Positions 25,987 to 36,119 are shown, counted from the stretch's first letter. The stretch is DNA of 64,000 nucleotides from Rhodocyclaceae bacterium (GCA_006218025.1 VBWA01000007.1:91639-155638); one strand, 5' to 3'. The notes: generated by a model not told the origin, from the letters alone. Numbers and translations are program-made.

Positions 25987-26054
25987 GACAATCTCCTTGA
26001 CGGTACGGACAGGGTCCGCTGGCGAATAAATGCGAAAGGGCTGCTTTCCCTAGC

Positions 26055-26069
26055 GCAAGGCCTGTGCCA
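26055..26069 (-). promoter_or_regulatory. Sigma-54 promoter of the flavoprotein-cyanase operon
   Basis: On the minus strand the sequence reads TGGCAC-AGGCC-TTGC, with the invariant GG and GC exactly ten bases apart. It matches the sigma-54 consensus at all key positions and lies about 70 bases before the ATG at 25986. The intergenic region 25987-26362 also holds dyads that could be activator sites: TTTCAATTGAAA at 26219-26230, and GTTAGC 26096-26101 with GCTAAC 26133-26138. Confidence 0.75.
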
Positions 26070-26261
26070 GACCGTCAATTATTTGAAATCAGCCAGTTAG
26101 CAATAGCCGCCGAAAATGATGGACGGCAAAGGGCTAACAGTTTGTGAACAATTTAGTCGCGAAGGGAGAAGCATGACCGGGAGCCGGCCAATGAACGCGG
26201 ACCGGCCCAATCAACTGTTTTCAATTGAAATTTTTCGCTTTTCTGCGTCTGCCGCGAGCAA

Positions 26262-26277
26262 TGGCATGCTTCGTGCG
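26262..26277 (+). promoter_or_regulatory. Possible second sigma-54 promoter, before osmC-like gene
   Basis: TGGCATGCTTCGTGCG keeps GG and GC ten bases apart and a good -24 element, but the -12 element is GTGC instead of TTGC. It lies about 85 bases before the ATG of the OsmC-family gene. Weaker than the divergent promoter. Confidence 0.4.
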
Positions 26278-26362
26278 AAACAGCTGACCGAAGCAATCAC
26301 CGCTTTGCAGGAACGCAATGCCTCTGGCCTGCCCCGATGACCGATCAAACTTGGAGATTGAC

Positions 26363-26941
26363 ATGTCCGCTGTCGCTGAACTCAAACCACTTGCCGCTAC
26401 CCCCGCCACCGAAACCGCCAAGGCCTATCTGCGCCCGATCGATCGCGAGGGCCTGCTGAAATTTGCCGCCGCAGGACGCGCCGATCCTGCCCGTCGCGGC
26501 ATCAACAAGGTTCATACCGTGATGAACGGCCAGTTCCGCTCCTGGAGCTATGTCGGCATTCACAACCCCGTGGTGGTCGACGAGCCGCTGCACCTGTTCG
26601 GCGAGAACACCGCGCCGGCACCGGGTGAAATCGTGCTTTCCGCGCTCGGCGGCTGCCTCGGCGTCGGCATTACCGCAGTGGCGACGCTGCGTCAGGTGAA
26701 GCTCTCGAAGCTGGAACTGTTCCTCGAAGGCGACATCGGCAATCCGGCTGCCTGGGGTGCCGACGGCGCAAAAATGGAGCCGCCGCAGATGGGCTTCCAG
26801 CAGATTCGCGTCAAGGTCGTGATCGAAGGCGATGCCACGCGCGCCGAGCTCGACGACATCGTCAAGCACGCCAACTTCTATTCGCCGGTCGCCAACACCA
26901 TGCGCAATCCGGTTGCGTTTGAAATCAGCGTCGCCGCGTGA
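26363..26941 (+). CDS. OsmC-family protein
   Basis: This 192-residue OsmC/Ohr-fold protein has the central-helix motif EIVLSALGGCLGVGITAVATLRQV and the C-terminal NPVAFEISV. Ohr and OsmC proteins use two cysteines to reduce organic hydroperoxides. Only the one in GGCLGVG is clear here, so peroxidase activity is uncertain. ATG 26363 follows TTGGAG. It is divergent from the flavoprotein-cyanase operon and may share its sigma-54 regulation. A role in handling peroxides or sulfur by-products of that operon is conjecture. Confidence 0.8.
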   Translation: MSAVAELKPLAATPATETAKAYLRPIDREGLLKFAAAGRADPARRGINKVHTVMNGQFRSWSYVGIHNPVVVDEPLHLFGENTAPAPGEIVLSALGGCLGVGITAVATLRQVKLSKLELFLEGDIGNPAAWGADGAKMEPPQMGFQQIRVKVVIEGDATRAELDDIVKHANFYSPVANTMRNPVAFEISVAA

Positions 26942-26999
26942 AATCCGCCACCGCCCGCCGACTTTTGAAAGTTATGCGAAGCGGTATCCCCTGGTGGGA

Positions 27000-27018
27000 C
27001 GGCGCTGGCGGCACGGCG
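27000..27018 (+). repeat. Dispersed GGCG-rich repeat, 5'-truncated copy
   Basis: CGGCGCTGGCGGCACGGCG matches the last 19 bases of the family, variable pair GC. It lies just after the stop (27022) of the sigma-54 activator on the minus strand. A separate fragment CGCCGACTTTTGAAAG occurs at 26956-26971. Confidence 0.75.
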
Positions 27019-27021
27019 AAA

Positions 27022-28647
<1,626 letters not shown>

Positions 28648-28784
28648 GCCCGATTACAAGCAGGGTCCGTGCCACGGCCTGCCGCCGGTCCGCCGCCATA
28701 CGGCATGCGGCGGTGACCCGACCGCTGCCGGCTGCAACTGCGTCGCTATAATCGCGACCAGTCGTCTTTACCGGAAACTCGTTC

Positions 28785-29228
28785 ATGAACCGTGTATTTG
28801 TCCTGATCCACCTTGCGGCGGTGATCGTCTGGGTCGGCGGCATGTTCTTCGCCCATTTCTGCCTGCGGCCGGTGGCCGCCGCCCAGCTGCCTCCGCCGCA
28901 GCGCCTGCCGCTGCTGGCCGCCGTCCTCGGGCGCTTCTTCACCCTGGTCGGCTGGGCGCTGCTGCTGCTGTGGGGCAGCGGCCTCGCCCGCTTCTCGCAG
29001 GCCGGCGCCGCGATTCCGGGCAACTGGTATGTCATGGCGGGAATCGCGGCCGTGATGACCGCGATCTTCTGCGTGATCGTGCTGCGCTTTCACAGCCGCA
29101 TGGTGGCGGCCGTCACGGTTCAGGACTGGCCGGCGGCCGGGGCGGCGATGAATTCGATCCGCCAACTGGTGCTGGTGAACCTGGTGCTCGGCCTGGTCAC
29201 CGTTGCCGTCGCGATTCTCGGTTCGTAA
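28785..29228 (+). CDS. CopD-like small membrane protein
   Basis: This 147-residue inner-membrane protein has four predicted helices. It starts NRVFVLIHLAAVIVWVGGMFFAHFCLRP, the pattern of CopD/DUF4149-type proteins, where a histidine and an arginine sit in or near the first two helices. Copper uptake or haem binding is known for larger relatives; function here is unproven. The last 109 bases overlap, in antisense, the 3' end of the NHL-repeat gene. Confidence 0.7.
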   Translation: MNRVFVLIHLAAVIVWVGGMFFAHFCLRPVAAAQLPPPQRLPLLAAVLGRFFTLVGWALLLLWGSGLARFSQAGAAIPGNWYVMAGIAAVMTAIFCVIVLRFHSRMVAAVTVQDWPAAGAAMNSIRQLVLVNLVLGLVTVAVAILGS

Positions 29229-30097
29229 AACGCCTGGTCGACGCGTAGCAGCACGATGCGGTCATTGTAGGTATCGATGACCCAGACATGCGGCGCGCGG
29301 GCCAGCACGGCCTCGGGCTTGTAGAAGGCATTCGGGCCGCGGCCGCGCCTGCCGCTGCCGAGCACGCCGAGAACCTGATGCTGCTTGTCGAGCAGCAGGA
29401 TGCGGTGGTTGTTCTCGTCGGCGAGCCAGATCCGGTCACCGTCGAAGGCGATGTATTTCGGCCCGTTGAGGCCGAGCGCTGCACCGAAGCTGCTGCGGTG
29501 CTTCAGCGCGGCATCGAACACCTGCACCCGGTTGTTGCCTGAATCGACGACATAGACGCTGCCGTCGCTCGCCGCCTCGATGTCGTGCTGGTTCGCGAAC
29601 TCGCCATCCTTCGCGCCGTAGCTGCCGATCGTGCGCTCCAGCTTCCCGTCGCGAAACACGCTGAGCGTTGCCGCGCGCGTGTTGCTGACCAGCACCCGTC
29701 CGTCCGGCACAACCGCAACGCCCTCGGGGCCGGAGAGTCCTTTCAGCTCGCCGACCAGCGTCGCCTGCGCGCCAGTAAGCTTGTAGATCGCGATCCGGTC
29801 GTTGCCGGTGTCGGCCACCAGCAGGCGCCCGGCCTGGTCGAACTCCGCATCGTGCGGATAGGACAATTCGCCCGCGCCGAACGTGCCGACCGGCTTCAGC
29901 GTCATCGCTTCAAGGACGCGAATGCGGCTGTTGCGCATGTCGGTGAGGAAGATCAGCTTTCCGTCGGGAGAGAAGGCCGCGTCGTGGGGTTGCGCAAGTC
30001 CCTCGGCGAACTCGGCCAGTTGCGTGACCTTGAGCGCCGGCTGTGCAGCCGCGAGTTGTGCCAGTGCGAGCAATGCAGTGAAGACGATGGAACGCAT
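29120..30097 (-). CDS. Exported NHL-repeat protein
   Basis: This 325-residue protein has a signal peptide (about 1-18, LLALAQLAAAQ) and a six-bladed NHL-type beta-propeller. The repeating motif is PHDAAFSPDGKLIFLTDMRN, PHDAEFDQAGRLLVADTGND, PEGVAVVPDGRVLVSN and so on. Such domains bind ligands or act as lactonase-like scaffolds; none can be assigned. The last 36 or so residues (after LLRVD) are unlike a propeller and are encoded antisense to the CopD-like gene, suggesting that the original stop codon was lost. Confidence 0.75.
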   Translation of the reverse strand: MRSIVFTALLALAQLAAAQPALKVTQLAEFAEGLAQPHDAAFSPDGKLIFLTDMRNSRIRVLEAMTLKPVGTFGAGELSYPHDAEFDQAGRLLVADTGNDRIAIYKLTGAQATLVGELKGLSGPEGVAVVPDGRVLVSNTRAATLSVFRDGKLERTIGSYGAKDGEFANQHDIEAASDGSVYVVDSGNNRVQVFDAALKHRSSFGAALGLNGPKYIAFDGDRIWLADENNHRILLLDKQHQVLGVLGSGRRGRGPNAFYKPEAVLARAPHVWVIDTYNDRIVLLRVDQAFYEPRIATATVTRPSTRFTSTSWRIEFIAAPAAGQS

Positions 30098-30118
30098 GAT
30101 GATTTCCTCCCGATGGAT

Positions 30119-30691
30119 TCAGTTTTCTGCGATCGCGCCGAGCAGGCGCGGCGTGCCGGAGCCGTTCAGCTCGAACAGGGCGCCGCCGCCCGACACCGTG
30201 CCCTCGCCGGTGAACTCGTTGATGGTGAACTGGTGCGTGACGAGGACCACGGGCAGCCCATCCCTCGGCAGCCCGGCGAGAAACGCGCGCAACGCCGCTA
30301 TCGTCGTTTCGCGCTGCTGCGGACGCGGGTAGAAGGAATTCAGCGCAGGCAGCGTCTCGACGGCGCCGAGTTTGAGCAGTCGCGCGGTCTCGATGCAGCG
30401 GCACCACTGGCTGGAATAGACCCTGGCGCGGGCGACGCCGGTCTGCGCCAGGCGCTCGCCCAGCGCGGCCGCCTGGGCCCGGCCCGCCTGATCGAGATTG
30501 CGTTGCGTGGTGCAGTCGTCGAGCCTGAAGTTCTGCGGGTCGCCCATCCCCGGCGCGTTGGCGTGGCGCAGCATCAGCACACGCCCCGGCTTGGCGAGTT
30601 CGGCAAGCGGCACGACTGCAGCCGCCCATGCGCCGCCGCTGGCGACGAAAACCAAACCGACACACAGAACCGAAACGAAGCTGCGCAGCAT
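30119..30691 (-). CDS. Exported histidine-phosphatase-family protein
   Basis: This 190-residue protein has a signal peptide (MLRSFVSVLCVGLVFVASGG region). The phosphoglycerate-mutase-like fold carries the catalytic LMLRHANAPG (RHA in place of the common RHG), the arginine in YSSQWCRCIETARLL, and the second histidine in LVTHQFTINEFTG. It would hydrolyse phosphate esters in the periplasm; the substrate is unknown. ATG 30691 is preferred over 30742, since the latter adds residues before an otherwise normal signal sequence. Confidence 0.8.
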   Translation of the reverse strand: MLRSFVSVLCVGLVFVASGGAWAAAVVPLAELAKPGRVLMLRHANAPGMGDPQNFRLDDCTTQRNLDQAGRAQAAALGERLAQTGVARARVYSSQWCRCIETARLLKLGAVETLPALNSFYPRPQQRETTIAALRAFLAGLPRDGLPVVLVTHQFTINEFTGEGTVSGGGALFELNGSGTPRLLGAIAEN

Positions 30692-30741
30692 GCTGGACCG
30701 CGGCAAATGGAACCCGGCGCCGACTCCCTTGGTTCGCTGCA

Positions 30742-30765
30742 AAAGTCGGCGCTGACGGGACGGCG
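30742..30765 (+). repeat. Dispersed 24-bp GGCG-rich repeat
   Basis: Plus-strand copy with CTGACG in place of CTGGCG and pair GG. It directly abuts the stop codon of the minus-strand gene at 30766. Confidence 0.85.
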
Positions 30766-31197
30766 TTACTTGAACTGCCCGACTGCCTTGTGGTAGGCGC
30801 CCTGCAGGTCCCGGTACGCATCGGCGAAGCCCAGCTTTGTGTCGTTCCAGGCGTTGCCGCTCTCCTTCTCCATCTTGTCGAGCTTGGCGGCGGCGTTGGC
30901 CCGCATCACCTTCAGGTCCTTGATTTCCTTCTCGTACCTGGCCTTCGCCTCACCGGATGCCTTGGACCCCTTGGCCTCAAGCTGCGTGATTTTGGCGTCG
31001 GTATCCTTCATCAGCTGCTTGCCGTAGGCGACCGCCTCCTTCTTCTTGTCCACCGAATAGGCCTTGATGGTGTTCCATGTTTCGCCGGTCTGCTTCGAGA
31101 CGTCGGCGGCTGTCGTCTGCTCCGCCGCCATGGCGGGCTGCGCCAGCCAAAGCGCGGTGACGCCCACGAGAATTCCGGGAATGATCGACTTAATCAT
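30766..31197 (-). CDS. Exported small helical protein
   Basis: This 143-residue protein has a signal peptide (IKSIIPGILVGVTALWLAQPAMAA pattern, cleavage after AMA). The mature part is lysine-rich and mainly alpha-helical (DTDAKITQLEAKGSKASGEA and so on), resembling apolipoprotein-like or stress-induced periplasmic coiled-coil proteins. ATG 31197 is supported by AAGGAAGG upstream; the in-frame codon at 31335 would add a non-secretory lead. No enzymatic motif is present and the role is unknown. Confidence 0.75.
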   Translation of the reverse strand: MIKSIIPGILVGVTALWLAQPAMAAEQTTAADVSKQTGETWNTIKAYSVDKKKEAVAYGKQLMKDTDAKITQLEAKGSKASGEAKARYEKEIKDLKVMRANAAAKLDKMEKESGNAWNDTKLGFADAYRDLQGAYHKAVGQFK

Positions 31198-31365
31198 CGG
31201 GTGCCTTCCTTTCTGATCGGGTGGTGAACCAAAGAATCGCCTGTCGTCCGAATGGCATTTGACTGGCTTGCTGCGCCGGCTTCCTGCCGCGGAGGATGCA
31301 AAAATGCTATCCGCTTCACACCGACAAAGCAACAATGCGCCGGGGAAGCGGCGGGTTTGCTGCCT

Positions 31366-32019
31366 TCAGGCAGGCCCGCCTTGGCCGGCGTCGGGCTGCG
31401 CGCCCGGCGCCGCGCGGCGGAAGGCGTCGAGTTCGGAACAGGCCCGATCGGCGGCGAGGATGTTCGGAAACGGCGTCAGATCGACCTTGAAGCGCCGCGC
31501 ACTTTCCACTTGCGGTACCAGATAGACATCGGCCAGCGTCGGCGCGTCACCGAAGCAGAAGTTGCCGCGCCGCGTATCGGCGGCGAGCATCGCTTCCAGC
31601 GCCCCGAAGCCGGCCTCGATCCAGGTCGCGCACCAGGCGAGAACCGCCGCCTCATCGCAGCCCAGCGTCTTGCGCAGGTACTCGAGAATGCGCCGGTTGT
31701 TGATCGGATGGATGTCGCAGCCGATGACGGCCGCCAGCGCCCGCACCCTTGCACGGTCGTCGATATCTGCAGGAAGCAGCGGCGGCGCCGGATAGCGTTC
31801 CTCCAGCCATTCGATGATCGCCGGCGACTGGATCAGGATCAGGTCGCCATCGACCAGCGCGGGCACCAGGCCTTGCGGATTGAGCGCCTTGAAGGCCGCG
31901 CCGAGATGTTCCTCGGTGCGCAGATCGACCGCCACGTAGTCGTAGTCAAGTCCCTTCAGGTTCAGGGCGATGCGCAAGCGGTGCGAGGTTCCGCTGCGGA
32001 AGAAATTGTAGAGCTGCAT
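31366..32019 (-). CDS. nagL: Maleylpyruvate isomerase (zeta-class GST)
   Basis: This 217-residue glutathione-S-transferase-fold enzyme isomerises maleylpyruvate to fumarylpyruvate in the gentisate pathway. The N-terminal zeta-class motif is FFRSGTSHRLRIALNLKGL (catalytic serine region), then NPQGLVPALVDGD and LIQSPAIIEWLEERYP. Maleylacetoacetate isomerase is the alternative, but the operon holds gentisate dioxygenase. Two adjacent ATG codons (32022 and 32019) overlap the stop of the hydroxylase gene; I give the second. Last gene of the operon. Confidence 0.85.
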   Translation of the reverse strand: MQLYNFFRSGTSHRLRIALNLKGLDYDYVAVDLRTEEHLGAAFKALNPQGLVPALVDGDLILIQSPAIIEWLEERYPAPPLLPADIDDRARVRALAAVIGCDIHPINNRRILEYLRKTLGCDEAAVLAWCATWIEAGFGALEAMLAADTRRGNFCFGDAPTLADVYLVPQVESARRFKVDLTPFPNILAADRACSELDAFRRAAPGAQPDAGQGGPA

Positions 32020-33224
32020 CATGGCGCGACGGGCCGGTCGGCCAGACAATTGCCGACGTTCCAGCCGTACAGCCACTCCATCGCGTCGTAGAAACGCTCA
32101 GGCGTGCGGCCTTTCCAGAGGTCGTTGCGCACCAGGCGCTCGACGTCCCTGGCGTGATAGATGCGGCCCATCTCGCGCGACGACAGCACGATGCGCGCGG
32201 TGCGGGCGACGCGGGAACGCTGGTAGAGATCGAAGGCCTCGATGAAGTCGTTGTCGTTGACCCGCAGCGCTTCGCCCAGCGTCACGGCATCTTCCAGCGC
32301 CATGCAGGCGCCTTGCGCCATGTATTGCGTGGTCGGGTGGGCGGCATCGCCGAGCAGCGTGACGCGGCCGAAGGACCACTGCCCGATGGGTTCGCGGTCG
32401 GCGGTGGCCCAGCGCTTCCAGCTCTTCGGCAGGTCAATCAACTGGCGTGCGCGCGGGCAGATGCCTTGAAAGTAGCTCTGCACTTCTTCCTTGCTGCCCT
32501 CGGTGACGCCCCAGACTTCCTGCTTGCGGCTGTGGAAGGTCACCACCACGTTGTACTGCTCGCCGCCGCGCAGCGGGTAGTGCACCAGGTGGCAATTGGG
32601 TCCGACCCAGATGCTGGCGGCATTCCACTGCAGGTCGGCGGGGAAGTCCTTCTTGTCCACCACGGCGCGATAGACGACATGGCCCGTCACGCGCGGCGGA
32701 TCATTGACGTACTGCGCCCGCACCACCGACTTCACGCCGTCGGCGCCGATCAGCGCGATGCCGCGGTGGGCCTGGCCGTTCTGGTCATGGGCGGTGACGC
32801 TGTCGGCGTCCTGCTCGATGCGCTCGACCCGGGTCGAGGTCTGGAATGCGACGCGCCCGGTTTCCTGCGCGCCTTCCAGCAGCGAAGTGTGCACGTCGAC
32901 GCGGTGGATCACGGCGTAGGGATTGCCGAAGCGTTTGCGGAATGCCGCGCCGGTCGGGATGCGGCCGACCAGGCTCTCGTCCAGCGCGTCATGCATGACC
33001 ATCTCGTCGGTGTATACGGCCCGGCCGCGCGCCTTCTCGCCGATGCCCAGCGCATCGAAGGCATGAAAGGCGTTGGGGCCGAGCTGGATGCCGGCGCCGA
33101 TTTCGCCGATCTGCGGCGACTGCTCCAGCACCTTGACCGAGAAGCCCTGGCGCACCAGCGCCAGCGCGGCGGCCAGGCCGCCGATGCCGCCACCGGCAAC
33201 CAGCACAGGGAGTTGCTGAGTCAT
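32019..33224 (-). CDS. 3-Hydroxybenzoate 6-hydroxylase
   Basis: This 401-residue FAD monooxygenase is of the class A aromatic hydroxylase family. It has GGGIGGLAAALALVRQGFSV (FAD Rossmann), the DG motif in LIGADGVKSVVR, and GDAAHPTTQYMAQGACMALED (second FAD motif). It matches NagX/MhbM-type enzymes that turn 3-hydroxybenzoate into gentisate with NAD(P)H and oxygen. Salicylate hydroxylase is a relative, but gentisate dioxygenase in the same operon favours the 6-hydroxylase. The stop overlaps the isomerase start. Confidence 0.88.
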   Translation of the reverse strand: MTQQLPVLVAGGGIGGLAAALALVRQGFSVKVLEQSPQIGEIGAGIQLGPNAFHAFDALGIGEKARGRAVYTDEMVMHDALDESLVGRIPTGAAFRKRFGNPYAVIHRVDVHTSLLEGAQETGRVAFQTSTRVERIEQDADSVTAHDQNGQAHRGIALIGADGVKSVVRAQYVNDPPRVTGHVVYRAVVDKKDFPADLQWNAASIWVGPNCHLVHYPLRGGEQYNVVVTFHSRKQEVWGVTEGSKEEVQSYFQGICPRARQLIDLPKSWKRWATADREPIGQWSFGRVTLLGDAAHPTTQYMAQGACMALEDAVTLGEALRVNDNDFIEAFDLYQRSRVARTARIVLSSREMGRIYHARDVERLVRNDLWKGRTPERFYDAMEWLYGWNVGNCLADRPVAP

Positions 33225-33261
33225 CTTCTGCTCCTTGGAGTTCTGCGTCTGGCTTGCGGGT

Positions 33262-33972
33262 CTATTCGGGCTGGCCGATGGTTAGCGCAATGTCGCCGAC
33301 CTTATCGACATGGCCGGTGATCCTGTCGCCCGGCTTGACCGGGCCGACGCCTTCCGGCGTGCCGGTGTAGATCAGGTCGCCCGGTTCCAGATGGTAGAAC
33401 TTCGACAGGTCGGCCAGCAGCTCGGGAATATTCCAGATCAATTGCCCGATATCGGCGCTCTGCCGCGTTTCGCCATTGACTTGCAGATTGATCGCGCCGG
33501 CGGAGAGCACGCCGAGATTGCCGATCGGCACGATCTCGCTGCAGACCGCCGATTTCTCGAAGTCCTTGCCCAGATCCCAAGGCCGGCCCTGCTCGCGCGC
33601 CACCAGCTGCAGGTCGCGGCGCGTCATGTCGAGGCCGGCGGCGTAACCGTAGATCAGGCGCCGGGCATCGGCTTCGGCGACGCGGAAGCCCGCGGCGCCG
33701 ATGGCGATCACCAATTCCATCTCGTAGTGGTAGTTGGCGGTGCCGGCCGGGTAGGGCACGGTCGCGCCCGATTCGACGATGGTCGACGGCGACTTGGTGA
33801 AATAGAAGGGCTTCATGCTCGCCTTGTCGATCGGGTTGCCCATCTCGACCGCGTGGGCCTGGTAGTTGCGGCCGACGCAGAAGATGCGATTGATCGGGTA
33901 GCGTGCAGCGCTGCCGCGCACCGGCAGGGAATGAACCGGCGGCGGGTTCCACAGATAGTTGGCTTCGGACAT
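33262..33972 (-). CDS. nagK: Fumarylpyruvate hydrolase
   Basis: This 236-residue FAH-superfamily enzyme cleaves fumarylpyruvate to fumarate and pyruvate, the last step of the gentisate route. Motifs include FCVGRNYQAHAVEMGNP, the metal-binding YHYEMELVIAIG and the C-terminal YTGTPEGVGPVKPGD. It sits between the dioxygenase and hydroxylase genes on the same strand. Full length with no defects seen. Confidence 0.9.
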   Translation of the reverse strand: MSEANYLWNPPPVHSLPVRGSAARYPINRIFCVGRNYQAHAVEMGNPIDKASMKPFYFTKSPSTIVESGATVPYPAGTANYHYEMELVIAIGAAGFRVAEADARRLIYGYAAGLDMTRRDLQLVAREQGRPWDLGKDFEKSAVCSEIVPIGNLGVLSAGAINLQVNGETRQSADIGQLIWNIPELLADLSKFYHLEPGDLIYTGTPEGVGPVKPGDRITGHVDKVGDIALTIGQPE

Positions 33973-34011
33973 GGTTTTTTCTTTCGCTTGGTTGTGTAGC
34001 TAGTTGCGTGA

Positions 34012-35049
34012 CTAGTTTCGGACTTCGTAGACGCCGAGCTTCTTCTGCAGCGGAGCGTCGTCGGCGATGAAAATGAAGGCGGGCTGGACTGCGGAACGAT
34101 TGCTCAGCGTGATCGGCGTGTAGCCCGGAATGCAGCAGGTGTCGGCCTCGGCGAGGTCGAACCGATGGCCCTCGGCGCTGACGCTGGCGGCGCCCTCGAT
34201 CTGGTGGAAGACCATGGCGGTGGACCGTGCCGGCATTTCCAGTTTCTCGCCGGGGCGCAGCATCAGCGCCGAGAAGCCGAGGATGCGCTGGCAGTCGTGA
34301 CCGTTTTCGGGATTCACGTAGGCGACCTGCACGGCTTCGATTTCCGGCTGGTTGAGAGCCAGCGCTTCGAGCGTCTTGCGCACATCGACCCAGGGATAGC
34401 GCAGCATCGGGAAAGTCTGCCGGCTGCGGGTGAACATCGGCGCCGGCACCACGCCGCCGCGCTGGTAGGCCTGCTCGACGCCTTCCGCGGTGACGGTTTG
34501 CGCCTTGCCTTCGATCACGTAGGACGTTTCCGTGTAATACACCAGCGGCAGATCGAGCACGTCGAGCCAGACCACCGGCTGGTCGCCGTCGTGGCCGTGC
34601 TCGTGCCACATGCCGGTCGGCGTCAGGATCAGGTCGCCGCGCTGCATCGGGCATTTCTCGCCCTCGACCGTGGTGTAGGCGCCCTCGCCCTCGACGATCA
34701 TGCGCACGGCATTGGGCGTGTGGCGATGCGACGGCGCCCATTCGCCCGGCTGCAGCAACTGCATGCCGAGATAGATGGTCGAACTGGCCTGCATCTTTTC
34801 CAGGCCATGGCCCGGGTTGGCCAGCACCAGCACGCGGCGCTCGGCCTTTTCGATCGGGGTCAGTTCGCCGGCCCGCAGCAGCAGCGGCCGCAGGCCCTGG
34901 TAGGACCAGAAGGTGGGTCGGGTGCGCAGCGCCGGCTTGCCGGGCGGCAGCACGGAGCGCAGGCTGGGCCACAGCGGCACCAGATTCTGCTCGGTCAGCG
35001 CCGCGCGGTAGTCTTCGGGTAGGTCTTCGAGACGGCCGAGTTCCTGCAT
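34012..35049 (-). CDS. nagI: Gentisate 1,2-dioxygenase
   Basis: This 345-residue bicupin dioxygenase opens gentisate to maleylpyruvate using Fe(II) and oxygen. The first cupin carries the histidine ligands in APSHRHTPNAVRMIVEGEG and the later H in MWHEHGHDG; the second cupin is vestigial. ATG 35049, with GGAGGAG upstream, is preferred over 35181 because the resulting N-terminus MQELGRLEDLPEDYR is typical. First gene of the operon, divergent from its LysR regulator. Confidence 0.9.
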   Translation of the reverse strand: MQELGRLEDLPEDYRAALTEQNLVPLWPSLRSVLPPGKPALRTRPTFWSYQGLRPLLLRAGELTPIEKAERRVLVLANPGHGLEKMQASSTIYLGMQLLQPGEWAPSHRHTPNAVRMIVEGEGAYTTVEGEKCPMQRGDLILTPTGMWHEHGHDGDQPVVWLDVLDLPLVYYTETSYVIEGKAQTVTAEGVEQAYQRGGVVPAPMFTRSRQTFPMLRYPWVDVRKTLEALALNQPEIEAVQVAYVNPENGHDCQRILGFSALMLRPGEKLEMPARSTAMVFHQIEGAASVSAEGHRFDLAEADTCCIPGYTPITLSNRSAVQPAFIFIADDAPLQKKLGVYEVRN

Positions 35050-35189
35050 TGGGTGTACTCCTCCAGCGTGTGGCGCCCGTCGCCTGCCGAAGCGAAGGCG
35101 TCGTTTCGTGGCCGGTGCCGTGTTCTGCGATGGGGCGAATCCTAGGTTTTCGCCCGGTCGCTGTAAATCCGGTAGTTTCAATATAAAGT

Positions 35190-35204
35190 ATTCCGGATTC
35201 GAAT
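35190..35204. promoter_or_regulatory. LysR-type operator between gentisate operon and its regulator
   Basis: ATTCCGGATTCGAAT has the ATTC-N7-GAAT dyad expected for a NagR/MhbR-type site (T-N11-A class). It lies 16 bases before the regulator ATG. Confidence 0.55.
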
Positions 35205-35219
35205 AGTGGTCCCGCGAAG

Positions 35220-36119
35220 ATGAACTCGATCGATATTCGCCTGCTGGCGGTGTTTGACGAAATCTACAAGACGCGCAGCGTTACGGCCGCGGCGGAAGCG
35301 CTGGAACTGGGCCAGCCCGCCGTCAGCGTCGCGCTCTCGAAGCTGCGCCATCATTTCGGCGATCCGCTGTTCGTGCGCACCTCGAGCGGCATGGAGCCGA
35401 CGCCGTTCAGCGAAGGCCTGGTGCGCCCGGTGCGCGCGGTGCTCGACGCGCTCGAACTGGTGCTGGATCATCGCAGCGAATTCGATCCGGCGACATCGGA
35501 TCGCACGTTTCGCATCTGCATGACCGACATCAGCCAGCTGGTGCTGCTGCCGAAGTTGTGGGAGAGGCTGCGCGCCACGGCACCCGGCATTCGCATCGAG
35601 ATCATCCCGCTGTCGAACGATACGCCACGCATGCTGGAAAGCGGCGAGGCGGACCTCGCGCTCGGATTCATTCCGCAGCTCGAGGCCGGCTTTTACCAGC
35701 AGCTCCTGTTCCGGCAGAACTTCGTCTGCATGGTGGCGGCGGATCATCCGCGTATTCGCGACCACCTGAGTCGGGTGCAGTTCGAAGCCGAAGATCACGC
35801 GGTAATCAGTTCTTCCGGTTCGGCGCCGGCGATCGTCGAACGCGAAATCAGCCGGCAAAGGATCACGCGACGTGTCGCGCTGAAGATTCCGAGCTTTCTC
35901 GGCGCGGCGTTCGTCGTCGAGCACACCGATCTGCTGATCACCATCCCGCGGCGTCTGGGAGACGTCTTGCAGGGACGCGGGGAGTTTCAGACCTTCCCTG
36001 TTCCGTTTGATGTGCCGGAGTACGAAGTGAAGCAGCATTGGCATGAGCGCTATCACCACGATGACGGCAATCGGTGGTTGCGCCGCGTCGTTTCGGAACT
36101 GCTGTCCGAACCAGAGTGA
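35220..36119 (+). CDS. LysR-family regulator of the gentisate operon
   Basis: This 299-residue LysR-type protein has an N-terminal winged helix (LLAVFDEIYKTRSVTAAAEALELGQPAVS and onward to LFVRT), a linker helix, and the co-inducer domain typical of NahR/NagR/LinR relatives (FRICMTDISQLVLLPKL). It is divergent from the gentisate dioxygenase gene with a 170-base shared region containing an ATTC-N7-GAAT dyad. Likely an activator responding to 3-hydroxybenzoate or gentisate; the inducer is inferred from its neighbours. Confidence 0.88.
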   Translation: MNSIDIRLLAVFDEIYKTRSVTAAAEALELGQPAVSVALSKLRHHFGDPLFVRTSSGMEPTPFSEGLVRPVRAVLDALELVLDHRSEFDPATSDRTFRICMTDISQLVLLPKLWERLRATAPGIRIEIIPLSNDTPRMLESGEADLALGFIPQLEAGFYQQLLFRQNFVCMVAADHPRIRDHLSRVQFEAEDHAVISSSGSAPAIVEREISRQRITRRVALKIPSFLGAAFVVEHTDLLITIPRRLGDVLQGRGEFQTFPVPFDVPEYEVKQHWHERYHHDDGNRWLRRVVSELLSEPE

